Below, one piece after another: positions 36,563 through 45,554 of a DNA stretch of 64,000 bases. Every line of letters begins with the position of its first letter. Positions within the stretch are counted from its first letter, which is position 1. The stretch is from Desulforhopalus sp. IMCC35007 (lineage in GTDB: Bacteria > Desulfobacterota > Desulfobulbia > Desulfobulbales > Desulfocapsaceae), in assembly GCF_005116575.1 (NCBI RefSeq), contig NZ_SWCN01000008.1, positions 62,001 through 126,000 of the forward strand, read 5' to 3'. The notes beneath the pieces are model-generated. The model saw only the letters and a program-made list of their open reading frames with translations, was not told the DNA's origin and did no database searches. A program made the position numbers and the translations under genes.

Positions 36563-36659
36563 AATATTTCTCCGATTAGGTGTTTATTTGTAGAACCCAG
36601 CGCTGAGGCTTCAGGCTTAATACGGTCTATTATTTATCTGCAAAAATAGAATTCAGGGA

Positions 36660-37745
36660 TCATTTAACCCCCTCGACAGTATCTGTTTTACTCTCAATCT
36701 CTTGCAAGTCTAGCATGTTTGTCTGTTTATATAGCAGGTATACACCAAAACCGATAATACCCATTACCAAGGTCTTTAAGCGTAAAAGCAGCCCCATCGC
36801 CAGTGATTCTGCACCGCTCACCCCAACAAGCAGAAAATAAAAAACAAAAACAGACTCAAAATATCCAAGATTTCCCAGAAGTGTCACAGGAACATGGGCC
36901 ACGAGCATAATAGCAGGAACGATTGCACAAATCTGTAAAAAATCGACTTCCACTCCAAATGCACGAAAGGCCGTATATACATTTACCCAGGTCAATATGT
37001 AAAAGAATATGGTCAAATAGATGATCCGAAAAAGAAACTGTTTGTCATGCTTTGCAGCCTTCATGGCGATCTGTAACTCCGTCCTGAACTTCTGCAATTT
37101 AGCAAGAATATTTTGGAACAGCTTTTCACATTTCGCTGCCAGACCAATGAAAAAAGAACTCCCGGTTTTTGCCGTTATGGTCTTGAGACCAGAGAAGACC
37201 TTGCCAGCAATCAGATTGGGGAGTGCAAATGGGTTTTTTGACAGCCAGACCCACAGCGTTACCGCCAGAAAAAACAGTCCGGCACAGGCTGGAAAAAATA
37301 TATAAGGGCTTTGATAGAGTTGTGGCTGGGCAAGTGGAGCAATTATAACAAGTGCAAAGAGAAATAATATGCCTGAAAACCTCTCAACAAAGACGCTAAC
37401 GGCTGAATATGCCTGATTTTCGATCAGTCGACCTGCATAATAGGAGCGGACGACATCTCCTCCCACCGTAGAGGGTAAGATATTGGAGAAAAAATAACCG
37501 ACCATATAAATCTTCAGGAGTTCAAAAAAGGATATTTTTCGATCTTTGAGATCAAGAACCACCTTCCATTTAGCACAACTGGCTAAAAGCATTATGAAAG
37601 TCACCATAAAACTAAGAGCCATATAAACAGGATCGACCTGCTTAAAGACACCAAGCAGTTCATTACCTTTGACAAAGGATAGAAGCACAGAAAAAAAAGC
37701 TATGCTAAAACAGACCTTGAAAAGTATTTTCAAATATTTAGTCAT
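36660..37745 (-). CDS. Lysylphosphatidylglycerol synthase/UPF0104-type membrane protein
   Basis: Multi-helix membrane protein of 361 aa in the MprF-N/AglD/UPF0104 superfamily. The signatures LLKIYMVGYFFSNILPSTVGGDVVRSYY and SVFVERFSGILFLF are clear, and VTLLGNLGYFESVFVFYF matches the later conserved region. Members are thought to be lipid flippases or synthase accessory subunits. Next to polyprenyl glycosyltransferases, a role in moving or using lipid-linked sugars is the likely inference. First gene of the minus-strand glycan cluster. Confidence 0.85.
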   Translation of the reverse strand: MTKYLKILFKVCFSIAFFSVLLSFVKGNELLGVFKQVDPVYMALSFMVTFIMLLASCAKWKVVLDLKDRKISFFELLKIYMVGYFFSNILPSTVGGDVVRSYYAGRLIENQAYSAVSVFVERFSGILFLFALVIIAPLAQPQLYQSPYIFFPACAGLFFLAVTLWVWLSKNPFALPNLIAGKVFSGLKTITAKTGSSFFIGLAAKCEKLFQNILAKLQKFRTELQIAMKAAKHDKQFLFRIIYLTIFFYILTWVNVYTAFRAFGVEVDFLQICAIVPAIMLVAHVPVTLLGNLGYFESVFVFYFLLVGVSGAESLAMGLLLRLKTLVMGIIGFGVYLLYKQTNMLDLQEIESKTDTVEGVK

Positions 37746-38080
37746 GAAAGCTGATTGGTTGAAACCATATCAAATAAAGAAAAAAAGCATTGTTTTTGCA
37801 GTGATTTTATTATTAACGGGTAGACATCTACGAATACTTTGAGCATGAGACAGCTGTTCCAAACAAACTGAGGCCAACTACATACCATATCTTCGGCAGA
37901 TCACCAAGAAAAGAGCCATAATATTTTAACCAATAATGATTTTATGTCGCCAACTGCACATATTGAATATGGCCCCCTGCCAATTTTCCTCCTCCTCACG
38001 GGGGATTGGAGGTATCAACCCGCGTACCTTAGTCTGGTAAATAAGAGCCTAGAGTTGCAAAGGATGAATACTCAAAAACA
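37746..38080. other. Intergenic region between glycan cluster and biotin operon
   Basis: About 335 bp with no convincing gene. It must hold the promoter of the glycan cluster (minus strand). A GC-richer patch at 37960-38020 contains a possible stem (CCAAT/ATTGG arms with CCTCC against GGGGG). I could not match it to a known riboswitch or tRNA. Confidence 0.4.
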
Positions 38081-38094
38081 TCTGCTCATGCAGA
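38081..38094 (-). terminator. Weak terminator of the biotin operon
   Basis: On the minus strand TCTGC and GCAGA form a short stem with a four-base loop, followed by TGTTTTTG, 20 bp after the last gene of the biotin run. The stem is short, so confidence is limited. Confidence 0.4.
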
Positions 38095-38113
38095 GTCTGT
38101 CTGATCGTTTGCA

Positions 38114-38338
38114 TTATTTTTCCGGGTCATTCCCCTCTTTGGCCTGAGACTTGATCCAGCCTTGACGGATGAAGTAGTTCTGCCCGCAATCTTCCCAGAA
38201 CGAGCACTGATCAGTATTGACTTTAGGTGGATAATTGCCTGATGAATCTTTTTCGTTCCTGCACACCCCACCATCAACGCTTTTTAGGCGAAAGAATTTG
38301 CAGCGCAGACAAATTTTCAGGGATTCGTTTCTATTCAT
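38114..38338 (-). CDS. Small Cys-rich protein ending the biotin operon
   Basis: A 74-aa soluble protein with five cysteines, Cys10 and Cys13 (CLRC), Cys26, Cys45 and Cys51, suited to one zinc or iron-sulfur site. Aromatic residues flank the last two (CSFWEDCGQNYF). No signal peptide. Its ATG overlaps the bioD stop by four bases, so it is translated with the biotin genes. I do not recognise a family. The gene is real by its coupling, cysteine pattern and codon use; its role in biotin synthesis is only suggested by position. Confidence 0.7.
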   Translation of the reverse strand: MNRNESLKICLRCKFFRLKSVDGGVCRNEKDSSGNYPPKVNTDQCSFWEDCGQNYFIRQGWIKSQAKEGNDPEK

Positions 38339-39033
38339 TGCTCATCTTCTCCAGATAATGCCGATATGTCGAAATCCTTGAGAGGATTGTTCGTTAACGG
38401 GTAGATGTCGATCACTGGGCAAACGTACCCATATTTTTTCAGATACCTGTTGAAAATCTCTCTTGAATCCTTCACAATTCTCCCATCCGCTTTTTGATGG
38501 TGATTGTAAACAAGAGCTTTGACAGCGAGACATCTATACTTGGCTATTTCCAGGATGTTCAAGGTGTGATTAATGGACCCGAGCCTCGGACTGGTAACAA
38601 TAATAATTGGTATACTCTCTCTTTGCAGATAATCCAGAAATGTAAAATCCGCAGTGATTGGCACGGAGATACCACCCGCCCCCTCAAGTATCACAAGGTC
38701 ATACCGTTGCAGCAATTTTTGGCTTGCCCGGCGGATGACATCACAATCAATCGTTACACCTTCTATATGCGCTGCCAGGTGGGGCGAACAGGGTGTTTTG
38801 AAAACATATGGACAGGTTGTTGCGTCATAATCTTCCGGCTGCAGTTCCATCTCCATCAAATCACGGTGAGCGATAATATCTTCACTCATCCCCTGGCAAC
38901 CGGTCTGGGCCATTTTCTGTGTTATAACACTTATACCCTTCTTTTTATAGGCTCTGGCGACAAGGCCTGTGACAACCGTTTTCCCAATATCAGTATCTAT
39001 CCCTGTCACACAGAGAATCTTCTCTTTGATCAT
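38335..39033 (-). CDS. bioD: Dethiobiotin synthetase
   Basis: ATP-dependent carboxylase closing the ureido ring of dethiobiotin from DAPA. The P-loop-like start VTGIDTDIGKTVVTGLVARA, the substrate lysine in QKMAQTG, and LEGAGGISVPI are conserved. At 232 aa the length is typical. It lies 14 bp downstream of bioC and overlaps the downstream Cys-rich gene by four bases. Confidence 0.94.
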   Translation of the reverse strand: MIKEKILCVTGIDTDIGKTVVTGLVARAYKKKGISVITQKMAQTGCQGMSEDIIAHRDLMEMELQPEDYDATTCPYVFKTPCSPHLAAHIEGVTIDCDVIRRASQKLLQRYDLVILEGAGGISVPITADFTFLDYLQRESIPIIIVTSPRLGSINHTLNILEIAKYRCLAVKALVYNHHQKADGRIVKDSREIFNRYLKKYGYVCPVIDIYPLTNNPLKDFDISALSGEDEQ

Positions 39034-39047
39034 CCAAATACACCTGG

Positions 39048-39827
39048 TTATTTAACTTGAACGATGAAAAGAGAAGAAGAAAATGAAACAGGTAACCCTT
39101 CTTCCATGGCAAATTGTTTTCTGTATTGATCTTCAAAGGTACGAAGTCCATTGTGGGTCCAGCTCACCTGGCCAACGCCACCAACCCCTGTCATTTTTAT
39201 ATGTCGTAGAATCGCGCGGACCGTTGGGAAAATCATTTTTCTTGCGACATTTTCATCATGAAGCAAAAGCCCTCTTTCCCTGAAAAACTCTGATAACTCC
39301 CCATGACCGTGATAATATAAGCCGCTTCCTGTTAATGTCGTGACTTCCTTCATCGTCCCGGATGTGAAAAGAGAAATCGCAAGCACTCCTCCACAATTCA
39401 GTCTGCTGATGAGTGTCTCCAGCAGTTGGGGAAGATTTTCAGCCCACTGCAAAGTAGAAGAAGAAATAATAAGATCAAGATTGTTCGGCAGAGCACACTT
39501 CTCAATATCCCCCGGCAACGGATATCTAACCCCCGGATAACCGTTTAATTGTGCCACGCAGTCTTCACAGAATGATGGTACAATATCATTTACATACAAT
39601 TGATCAACAGAACACAGGAGTCCTAATTCCTTCGTCAAAAGACCAGTGCAGCACCCAACCTCCAGAGCTTTTTTAAAGACACCGGAGGTGTTCTGAATAA
39701 GTCTTTTGACCAAAAGAGAGCTGAGCTCTTTCTGTACGGTTGCATGTTCATCGTAGGTATCAGCCCCCAGTCGGAAAGAATCTGCAACCAACTGTTTATT
39801 TACAGTAGATCTTGTTATTACATTCAA
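39048..39827 (-). CDS. bioC: Malonyl-ACP O-methyltransferase BioC
   Basis: SAM-dependent methyltransferase that masks malonyl-ACP as its methyl ester, priming fatty acid synthase to build pimeloyl-ACP. The 259 aa include the N-terminal FRLGADTYDEHATVQKELSSLL, the SAM motif ALEVGCCTGLLTKEL, ISSSTLQWAENLPQL and GVLAISLFTSGTM, all typical of BioC. Start is TTG 39827 with AGGTG seven bases upstream. It sits between bioG and bioD, matching its partner esterase. Confidence 0.92.
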   Translation of the reverse strand: MNVITRSTVNKQLVADSFRLGADTYDEHATVQKELSSLLVKRLIQNTSGVFKKALEVGCCTGLLTKELGLLCSVDQLYVNDIVPSFCEDCVAQLNGYPGVRYPLPGDIEKCALPNNLDLIISSSTLQWAENLPQLLETLISRLNCGGVLAISLFTSGTMKEVTTLTGSGLYYHGHGELSEFFRERGLLLHDENVARKMIFPTVRAILRHIKMTGVGGVGQVSWTHNGLRTFEDQYRKQFAMEEGLPVSFSSSLFIVQVK

Positions 39828-39887
39828 AAATTGTCACCTGGATTATCAGAGCAAAATCTATATCCTGTTTACATGCCAGGAGTCCAA

Positions 39888-40559
39888 TCACGGCTTTTCC
39901 TCTGCCACAACCTCATCCCATGTCGAAAATCGCGAAAACAGATAATGATATCCGTCTACAATTCGAACAGCCCCTTCTCCCCAGAAACGAAGTTGATTTT
40001 TCGTCGGCATAATATAATCAGAACGAGCGACTATGATATCGTCATAAATGGACTCTTTGGCAGGGATGTTATAACAGCTTTCCTGCAAGGCGACAAGTTC
40101 TTCGGCCTGGCTGACTATGGACCTTTCGGGTTGGTGTTGTAAAAATTGGGTACAGGTCAATCTGTCCCGGCACATTCTTTTGTAAAATTGTATTTGAGAA
40201 GTCAAATCAAAGCCTTGTGAGACTGCAGCATAGTTGTCCGCTGGAATCCCATAGAGATCATCTATAGGGCAAAGAGTGCCGTTAATGGCAACTTTTCTTT
40301 TGAATAGACCGGCACTCTGTTGAAAAAGGGTCTGACCGACCCACACTCCCATGGACCATGACACCAATGACAGTGTTGCATATCTTTTATGGAGTTCTGT
40401 AATTGCAAGAGGCAGGGACAACTTCCGGAAGTCAAAGAGTGTTAATACGTCATATTCCAGACTTGTGAGATGAGAAAATGGTTTTTGGTCCATCCCCCAG
40501 CCGTTACAGAAAATCAGCAGATTTTCACTTTTTCCTTGGGTCAGCCACACCTGCTCCAC
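39888..40559 (-). CDS. bioG: Pimeloyl-ACP methyl ester esterase BioG
   Basis: Alpha/beta hydrolase of the DUF452/BioG family, which removes the methyl ester from pimeloyl-ACP methyl ester, the job BioH does in E. coli. FCNGWGMDQKPF near the N-terminus is diagnostic. The nucleophile elbow is SWSMG with Ser69, and the late histidine is in VDGYHYLFSRF. At 223 aa the length fits. The start appears to be GTG 40559 and is not certain. It lies between bioF and bioC. Confidence 0.9.
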   Translation of the reverse strand: MEQVWLTQGKSENLLIFCNGWGMDQKPFSHLTSLEYDVLTLFDFRKLSLPLAITELHKRYATLSLVSWSMGVWVGQTLFQQSAGLFKRKVAINGTLCPIDDLYGIPADNYAAVSQGFDLTSQIQFYKRMCRDRLTCTQFLQHQPERSIVSQAEELVALQESCYNIPAKESIYDDIIVARSDYIMPTKNQLRFWGEGAVRIVDGYHYLFSRFSTWDEVVAEEKP

Positions 40560-40575
40560 GACCTAATTCTCAACC

Positions 40576-41760
40576 TCAACTATTACAATCAATTGCTTTG
40601 AAAATACGCGCTAAATCAAAAACGGCTTTTTCCAGATCTAACCACTCCATATCAGCTGTAACAGATAAACGAAACCTGGATTCTCCTTCGGGGACCGTCG
40701 GTGGCCGGACTGGCAGCACAAGATATCCTAAACTCTGCATCTCTTTGGCCAAACGTACCGTTGTCCTGTCATCTCCGATATGAACGGGCACAATATGTGT
40801 TGAACCACCGGTCTTAATCTTATTGTCTTCCAGTCTTGCTCTCAGCTTTTCAGAGTTTTCTCTCAGTTGTTTTCGCTGCTCTTCATAGTTCAGCATCTCT
40901 TGAAAGACAAACAGATTCCAGCTTGTCACAACCGGAGGAAGTGCGGTGGTGAAAATCAAAGATCTACTCGAATTAATGAGATATTGTACCGCAACATGGG
41001 AGGAGAGCAGAAATGCTCCAAGCGAACCTAATGCCTTGCCAAAGGTTCCTACCAAAAGATCAATGTCTGCAAGGTAACCGTGATCAGCACAGAGCCCAAG
41101 ACCATTTGGGCCGTAAACGCCAAGAGCATGGGCTTCATCAATATAGAGCAGGCAGTCGTACTTATCTTTCAAACGAACCATCTGCTCAATATCAGCTCTA
41201 TCTCCATCCATACTAAAGATCGACTCGCTGACTATCACAGCACGATCAAACTGAGTTCTGTACCTGCCGAGGAGATCATCAAGATGACTGTAATCGCAAT
41301 GCCTGTACCTTTTATATGATGCTCTGGACAAACGGATACCATCGGTGAGAGATGCATGGTTCAGTTTATCGGAGAGAATCAGGTCTTTTTTACCAAACAG
41401 TGCTGGTAATATCCCGATATTGGCATGATAACCAGAATTAAAAAGGAGACAGGCCTCTTTGTCATAGGCATCTGCAATAACTTTTTCGAGCTGGTGGCAG
41501 CCAGGATAATCCCCTGTCAGCAGGCGGCTAGAAGCTGCACCAAGACCGAACTGATCAAGAAAACCTTCATCTTTCTGTTGTGCATAAAACTTCTTCTGCA
41601 GTGCGCTGTCACCGGCAATACCGAGATAATCATTTGAACAGAGATTGAGAAGCTTCCGGCCGTTTGACTGTGCAAAATGACCGTCTCGTCTGATCGGCAG
41701 GAACTCTCGCAGCCGACCTCTATCGGTTAGGTTTTTCAGGGCATCTTCATATGTCTTCAT
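40576..41760 (-). CDS. bioF: 8-amino-7-oxononanoate synthase
   Basis: PLP enzyme condensing pimeloyl-ACP with alanine. The 394 aa show LCSNDYLGIAG, the HNGYH-equivalent FNSGYHANIG, DEAHALGVYGPNG and the PLP lysine in GTFGKALGSLGAF. The last part (PTVPEGESRFRLSVTA) is the family C-terminal signature. The start overlaps the bioA stop by four bases. Confidence 0.94.
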   Translation of the reverse strand: MKTYEDALKNLTDRGRLREFLPIRRDGHFAQSNGRKLLNLCSNDYLGIAGDSALQKKFYAQQKDEGFLDQFGLGAASSRLLTGDYPGCHQLEKVIADAYDKEACLLFNSGYHANIGILPALFGKKDLILSDKLNHASLTDGIRLSRASYKRYRHCDYSHLDDLLGRYRTQFDRAVIVSESIFSMDGDRADIEQMVRLKDKYDCLLYIDEAHALGVYGPNGLGLCADHGYLADIDLLVGTFGKALGSLGAFLLSSHVAVQYLINSSRSLIFTTALPPVVTSWNLFVFQEMLNYEEQRKQLRENSEKLRARLEDNKIKTGGSTHIVPVHIGDDRTTVRLAKEMQSLGYLVLPVRPPTVPEGESRFRLSVTADMEWLDLEKAVFDLARIFKAIDCNS

Positions 41761-43055
41761 ATAATCTCAAGTTCTTTACCAACCACCTCACAAATAGCCT
41801 GGGTTAACCTCTGTAGATCCTCTGAACCCATAACATACGGAGGCATAATATATACAAGACGTCCAAAAGGACGAACCCATACCCCCTTTTGGACAAACTT
41901 TTCTTGAATACGCGCCATCTCAACCGGCTGTTCCAGCTCAACCACCCCTATTCCACCAAGGATCCTCACATCCCTGACACCAGCCATTTCATAGCAAGGT
42001 GCAAGGCCACGCTTCATCTCGGCCTCTATTCTTCTGATGTTCTCCCGCCAGGGACTGTTCAACAGAAGATCAATGGAACAACAGGCGACACTACAGGCAA
42101 GAGGATTACCCATAAAGGTTGGACCATGCATAAACACGCCTGGCTCACCGGCTGAAATCACCCGGCCGACATCATCGCTTGCAAGAACGGCTGCAAGAGA
42201 GAGATATCCCCCGGTTAAGGCTTTGCCAAGACAGAGTATATCCGGTGATATATTGCTATGCCCACAGGCAAACATTTCCCCGGTTCTGCCAAAACCTGTT
42301 GCGATTTCGTCTGCAATCAGGAGGACGTCATATCTGTTGCACAGAGTCCGCACCTCTTTCAGATATTGCGAATGGTAGAATCGCATCCCTCCGGCGCCCT
42401 GGACGATCGGCTCAAGAATCACCCCGCAAAGACGATCATGATTCTCCCGTATAAGCTGCTCGAACGAATCGATATCACGATTATCCCAATCATCATAAAA
42501 TCCACACTGCGGCTTATCGGCAAAGAGATATTCCGGCAGGATACCCTGATATATTTTATGCATTCCAGTCGTTGGATCGCACACAGACATCGCATGGAAG
42601 GTGTCACCATGATATCCTGACTTTATGGTCAAAAATCGATTCTTACCCGGTCTTTTCTTACTGTAATAGTATTGGATTGCCATTTTCATGGCAACTTCAA
42701 CTGCAACGGAACCCGAATCACAAAAAAAGACCCTCTCCAACCCCGCTGGGCTGATTGCGATCAGTTTTTGAGCAAGTTCTATGGCCGCCTGATGGGTAAA
42801 TCCACCAAACATTACATGGGAAAGGGTCTCTGCCTGACGCTGAAGGGTCTTTGTCAGTTCCGGGTGGGAATACCCGTGGATTACAGACCACCAGGAGGAC
42901 ATTCCGTCAATCAACTCCCGCCCATCGGTGAGTTTGATTCTAACACCATGAGCTGAAACAACATGATATACTGGAAGAGGGTTTTGAATTGAGGTATACG
43001 GATGCCAGATGTGTTTTTTGTCAAACTCAACAGAGTCATTTATACCGGCGTTCAC
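41757..43055 (-). CDS. bioA: Adenosylmethionine-8-amino-7-oxononanoate aminotransferase
   Basis: Class III PLP aminotransferase using SAM as amino donor to make DAPA. HIWHPYTSIQ and DGMSSWWSVIHGYSHP are the BioA-specific substrate motifs; LLIADEIATGFGRTGEMFAC and the PLP lysine in CLGKALTGGYL follow. The 432 aa start at GTG 43055 with AAGGA six bases upstream. Coupled to bioF by a four-base overlap. Confidence 0.95.
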   Translation of the reverse strand: MNAGINDSVEFDKKHIWHPYTSIQNPLPVYHVVSAHGVRIKLTDGRELIDGMSSWWSVIHGYSHPELTKTLQRQAETLSHVMFGGFTHQAAIELAQKLIAISPAGLERVFFCDSGSVAVEVAMKMAIQYYYSKKRPGKNRFLTIKSGYHGDTFHAMSVCDPTTGMHKIYQGILPEYLFADKPQCGFYDDWDNRDIDSFEQLIRENHDRLCGVILEPIVQGAGGMRFYHSQYLKEVRTLCNRYDVLLIADEIATGFGRTGEMFACGHSNISPDILCLGKALTGGYLSLAAVLASDDVGRVISAGEPGVFMHGPTFMGNPLACSVACCSIDLLLNSPWRENIRRIEAEMKRGLAPCYEMAGVRDVRILGGIGVVELEQPVEMARIQEKFVQKGVWVRPFGRLVYIMPPYVMGSEDLQRLTQAICEVVGKELEII

Positions 43056-43072
43056 GCATCATCCTTGCTATG

Positions 43073-44047
43073 TTATTTTTGTCTCAGTTTCTCGTCGACA
43101 TCAAAACCTAAATCGCGAAACATTTTTATGTCTTCATCCAGGCTTTTGCCAAGGGTTGTGAGATAGTTCCCCACAATGGATCCGTTGGCCCCGGAAGTAA
43201 AACATTTTTCCTGCTCCTCACCTAAAAGATTACGACCGCCTGCAATCCGGATTACGGCTTCAGGTAAAATAAACCGGAACATGGCAACACAGGTGAGAAC
43301 CTCGGAAATAGTCAAGGGTGTAAGATGCTCAAACGGGGTGTCTTTGATGGGATTGAGAATATTAAGAGGCACGGAAAGAATGCCAAGTTCTTTGAGTTCA
43401 AAGGCGAGTTCCAGACGCTGTTCCAGACTCTCTCCAAGGCCGATTATCCCCCCGGAGCAAACCTCAAGCCCTGCATCCTGTGCAATCTTTATGGTCGCTA
43501 CTTTTTCATCCCAGGTATGAGTCGTACATACATTTGGGAAAAAACTTCGAGACGTTTCAAGATTGCAATGGTACCGGCTGACTCCCATGTCTTTGAGTTT
43601 CAGCGCTTTTTCCATGGTCAGAAAACCCATGGAGGCGCACAAGGACATCTTGGTTACGTCTTGCAGGTCTTTATATATTTTTCTAAACTCTTCGAGATTT
43701 CCCTCAGAGACCTCTCTTCCCGCAGTGACAAGGGAGAACCTACCAACCCCACCCTGCTCATTTTCTTTGGCAAGAGCTAAAACCTCGACGGGATTGACGA
43801 GGTCGTAGCTTGCAACCTCAACATCATAGTGCGAAGACTGCGCACAGAATTTGCAATCTTCGCTGCACTTGCCAGACTTTGCATTAACTATTGAACAGAG
43901 GTCAAGTTTGTTATTATGAATAACATGGCGCAGCTTATCGGCTTCCTGGTAGAGCTGGGCTGGTTCTACATTTTCCGCTATATGAAGAGCATCGGCAAAA
44001 TCAATCTCACCACCTGCTAATATTTTTGCTGTATATTTTTCAATCAC
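43073..44047 (-). CDS. bioB: Biotin synthase
   Basis: Radical SAM enzyme inserting sulfur into dethiobiotin. The SAM cluster motif CSEDCKFC and the [2Fe-2S] ligands (Cys in NLETSRSF region, CSGGIIGLGE, and the late conserved Arg of RIAGGRN) are present. The open frame extends to a TTG at 44089, but GAGGGAGG sits just before two consecutive GTG codons (44050 and 44047), so the start is one of these, giving about 324 aa. It is the first bio gene after fabD, about 70 bp downstream. Confidence 0.94.
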   Translation of the reverse strand: MIEKYTAKILAGGEIDFADALHIAENVEPAQLYQEADKLRHVIHNNKLDLCSIVNAKSGKCSEDCKFCAQSSHYDVEVASYDLVNPVEVLALAKENEQGGVGRFSLVTAGREVSEGNLEEFRKIYKDLQDVTKMSLCASMGFLTMEKALKLKDMGVSRYHCNLETSRSFFPNVCTTHTWDEKVATIKIAQDAGLEVCSGGIIGLGESLEQRLELAFELKELGILSVPLNILNPIKDTPFEHLTPLTISEVLTCVAMFRFILPEAVIRIAGGRNLLGEEQEKCFTSGANGSIVGNYLTTLGKSLDEDIKMFRDLGFDVDEKLRQK

Positions 44048-44118
44048 CACCCCTCCCTCAGGCAAACATCTGCCTCTTTTACAAAACAATTCGCTTTAAA
44101 CACAAAAAGGGTGAGTGT

Positions 44119-45069
44119 TTACTGCTGTCTCAGCTGCTCAATACATTTTCCAAGGCTTTCAGGAGTATCAAATTGCAAAGCTGTAATTTTCTTATCTTTT
44201 GGAGTGATTTTCTTCATCATTCCTTTCAATACAGATTTTGGACCGACTTCAATAAAGGTGTCAACACCATCCTCCACCATGGCAGTGATGATTTCATACC
44301 ACCTCACTCTAGAGGCGATCTGACTTGCCATTATTCCCTTCATTTTTTTCGGATCTGTCTCTTTTTCGGCAGTCACATTAAAATAAACAGGGATCTTTGG
44401 AATATTAAAACTGGTATCCGCCATAAACTCCTCGAAATCAGGTACAGCTTCAGCAACAAGCGGACTATGGTTGGCAACACTGACGTTCAGTGGAATGACC
44501 TTGCCCCCCTTCTCTTCCACAACTGCCGCGACCCAATCAAGGGCATCCATGGTACCCGAGATAACAATCTGCTGAGGAGTGTTGTGATTCGCAGCGGTAA
44601 CCACCCCACCACCACTGTAGGCGGCGATAATTTCATCAATTGTATCAATATCAAGACCAAGAACAGCGCGCATACCACCGGGGTTTTTCAGCCCCTCGCG
44701 TTCCATCAGCGCACCCCTTTTGCTCACCAGTCTCATTGTGTCTTCGGCATTGATAACACCTGCTGCATACAGTGCAGAATATTCACCAAGAGAATGCCCG
44801 GCAAACGAACTCACCGTAATCTCCCCTTTGGTCTCCTCTTTAAAAGCCTCCCAGCAGATAAGATTTGTGATGGTAATTGCCGGTTGTAAATTTGTGGCCC
44901 TGGTTAATTCATCCATAGGCCCCTGCCCACATAACTCCTGCAACCTGAGATCGCAGGTACTCTCCGCCATCTCCATTAATCCTGCACATTTTTCTTTTGA
45001 GCTGACGAACTCCTGCGCCATCCCCAGGTATTGTGATCCCTGTCCGGGAAAAATCACTGCAATTTTCAT
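44119..45069 (-). CDS. fabD: Malonyl-CoA:ACP transacylase
   Basis: Loads malonyl groups onto ACP for fatty acid synthesis. The N-terminal [15 protein letters not shown], the nucleophile motif [11 protein letters not shown] and the active-site histidine in [11 protein letters not shown] are all intact. The 316 aa length is normal. Placed between lspA (four-base overlap) and bioB. Its product malonyl-ACP is the substrate of BioC in the same run. Confidence 0.94.
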   Translation of the reverse strand: MKIAVIFPGQGSQYLGMAQEFVSSKEKCAGLMEMAESTCDLRLQELCGQGPMDELTRATNLQPAITITNLICWEAFKEETKGEITVSSFAGHSLGEYSALYAAGVINAEDTMRLVSKRGALMEREGLKNPGGMRAVLGLDIDTIDEIIAAYSGGGVVTAANHNTPQQIVISGTMDALDWVAAVVEEKGGKVIPLNVSVANHSPLVAEAVPDFEEFMADTSFNIPKIPVYFNVTAEKETDPKKMKGIMASQIASRVRWYEIITAMVEDGVDTFIEVGPKSVLKGMMKKITPKDKKITALQFDTPESLGKCIEQLRQQ

Positions 45070-45554
45070 AGCTTCTCTTTTGTTTTTATATATTTTTTTG
45101 AATCAGAATAGTTCATCCAGATAAACAGAACCGCTCCCACACAAATTGCTGAATCAGCAACGTTAAATGCGGGCCAGTGGTACCCCCCCAAATAAAAATC
45201 GAGGAAATCGACCACGGATCCCAGTCGCACTCTATCTATCATGTTACCTATAGCGCCACCTACAATCAAGCCCACGGGTAAATAATAATATTTATTATCT
45301 CCTTTGCACTTCATATATACTACGGTCAGACCAATGACAGCAAGACAACCTATAATGAGAAAAAAATAATGCCGCCAAGGCGACTGTACGTCAGCTAAAA
45401 TACTAAATGCGGCGCCGGTATTTACAACATACACCAGGTTAAAGAAACCTGGAATAACCTCTCTGCTTTCAAAAAGCCGAAAGGCATCGACAATCCACAT
45501 TTTCGATAGCTGGTCAGCCGCAATAACACTGGCTATAACAAAAACATAAGCCAC
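45066..45554 (-). CDS. lspA: Lipoprotein signal peptidase (signal peptidase II)
   Basis: Inner-membrane aspartyl protease that cleaves prolipoprotein signal peptides. Four hydrophobic helices; the catalytic aspartates are in [22 protein letters not shown] and [12 protein letters not shown]. The open frame runs back to 45596, but a GTG at 45554, whose first base is the last base of the ileS stop, follows AGGAATGGGA and yields a normal 162-aa protein. The ileS-lspA order is common in bacteria. Confidence 0.93.
   Translation of the reverse strand: MAYVFVIASVIAADQLSKMWIVDAFRLFESREVIPGFFNLVYVVNTGAAFSILADVQSPWRHYFFLIIGCLAVIGLTVVYMKCKGDNKYYYLPVGLIVGGAIGNMIDRVRLGSVVDFLDFYLGGYHWPAFNVADSAICVGAVLFIWMNYSDSKKYIKTKEKL

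Noticed and set aside
37944-38147. Possible small gene or structured RNA in the gap before the biotin operon end.
   Set aside because: The frame has no ribosome binding site and overlaps the Cys-rich gene antisense. The GC-rich patch did not fit tRNA, cobalamin, c-di-GMP, TPP or Moco riboswitch cores that I could test by eye.
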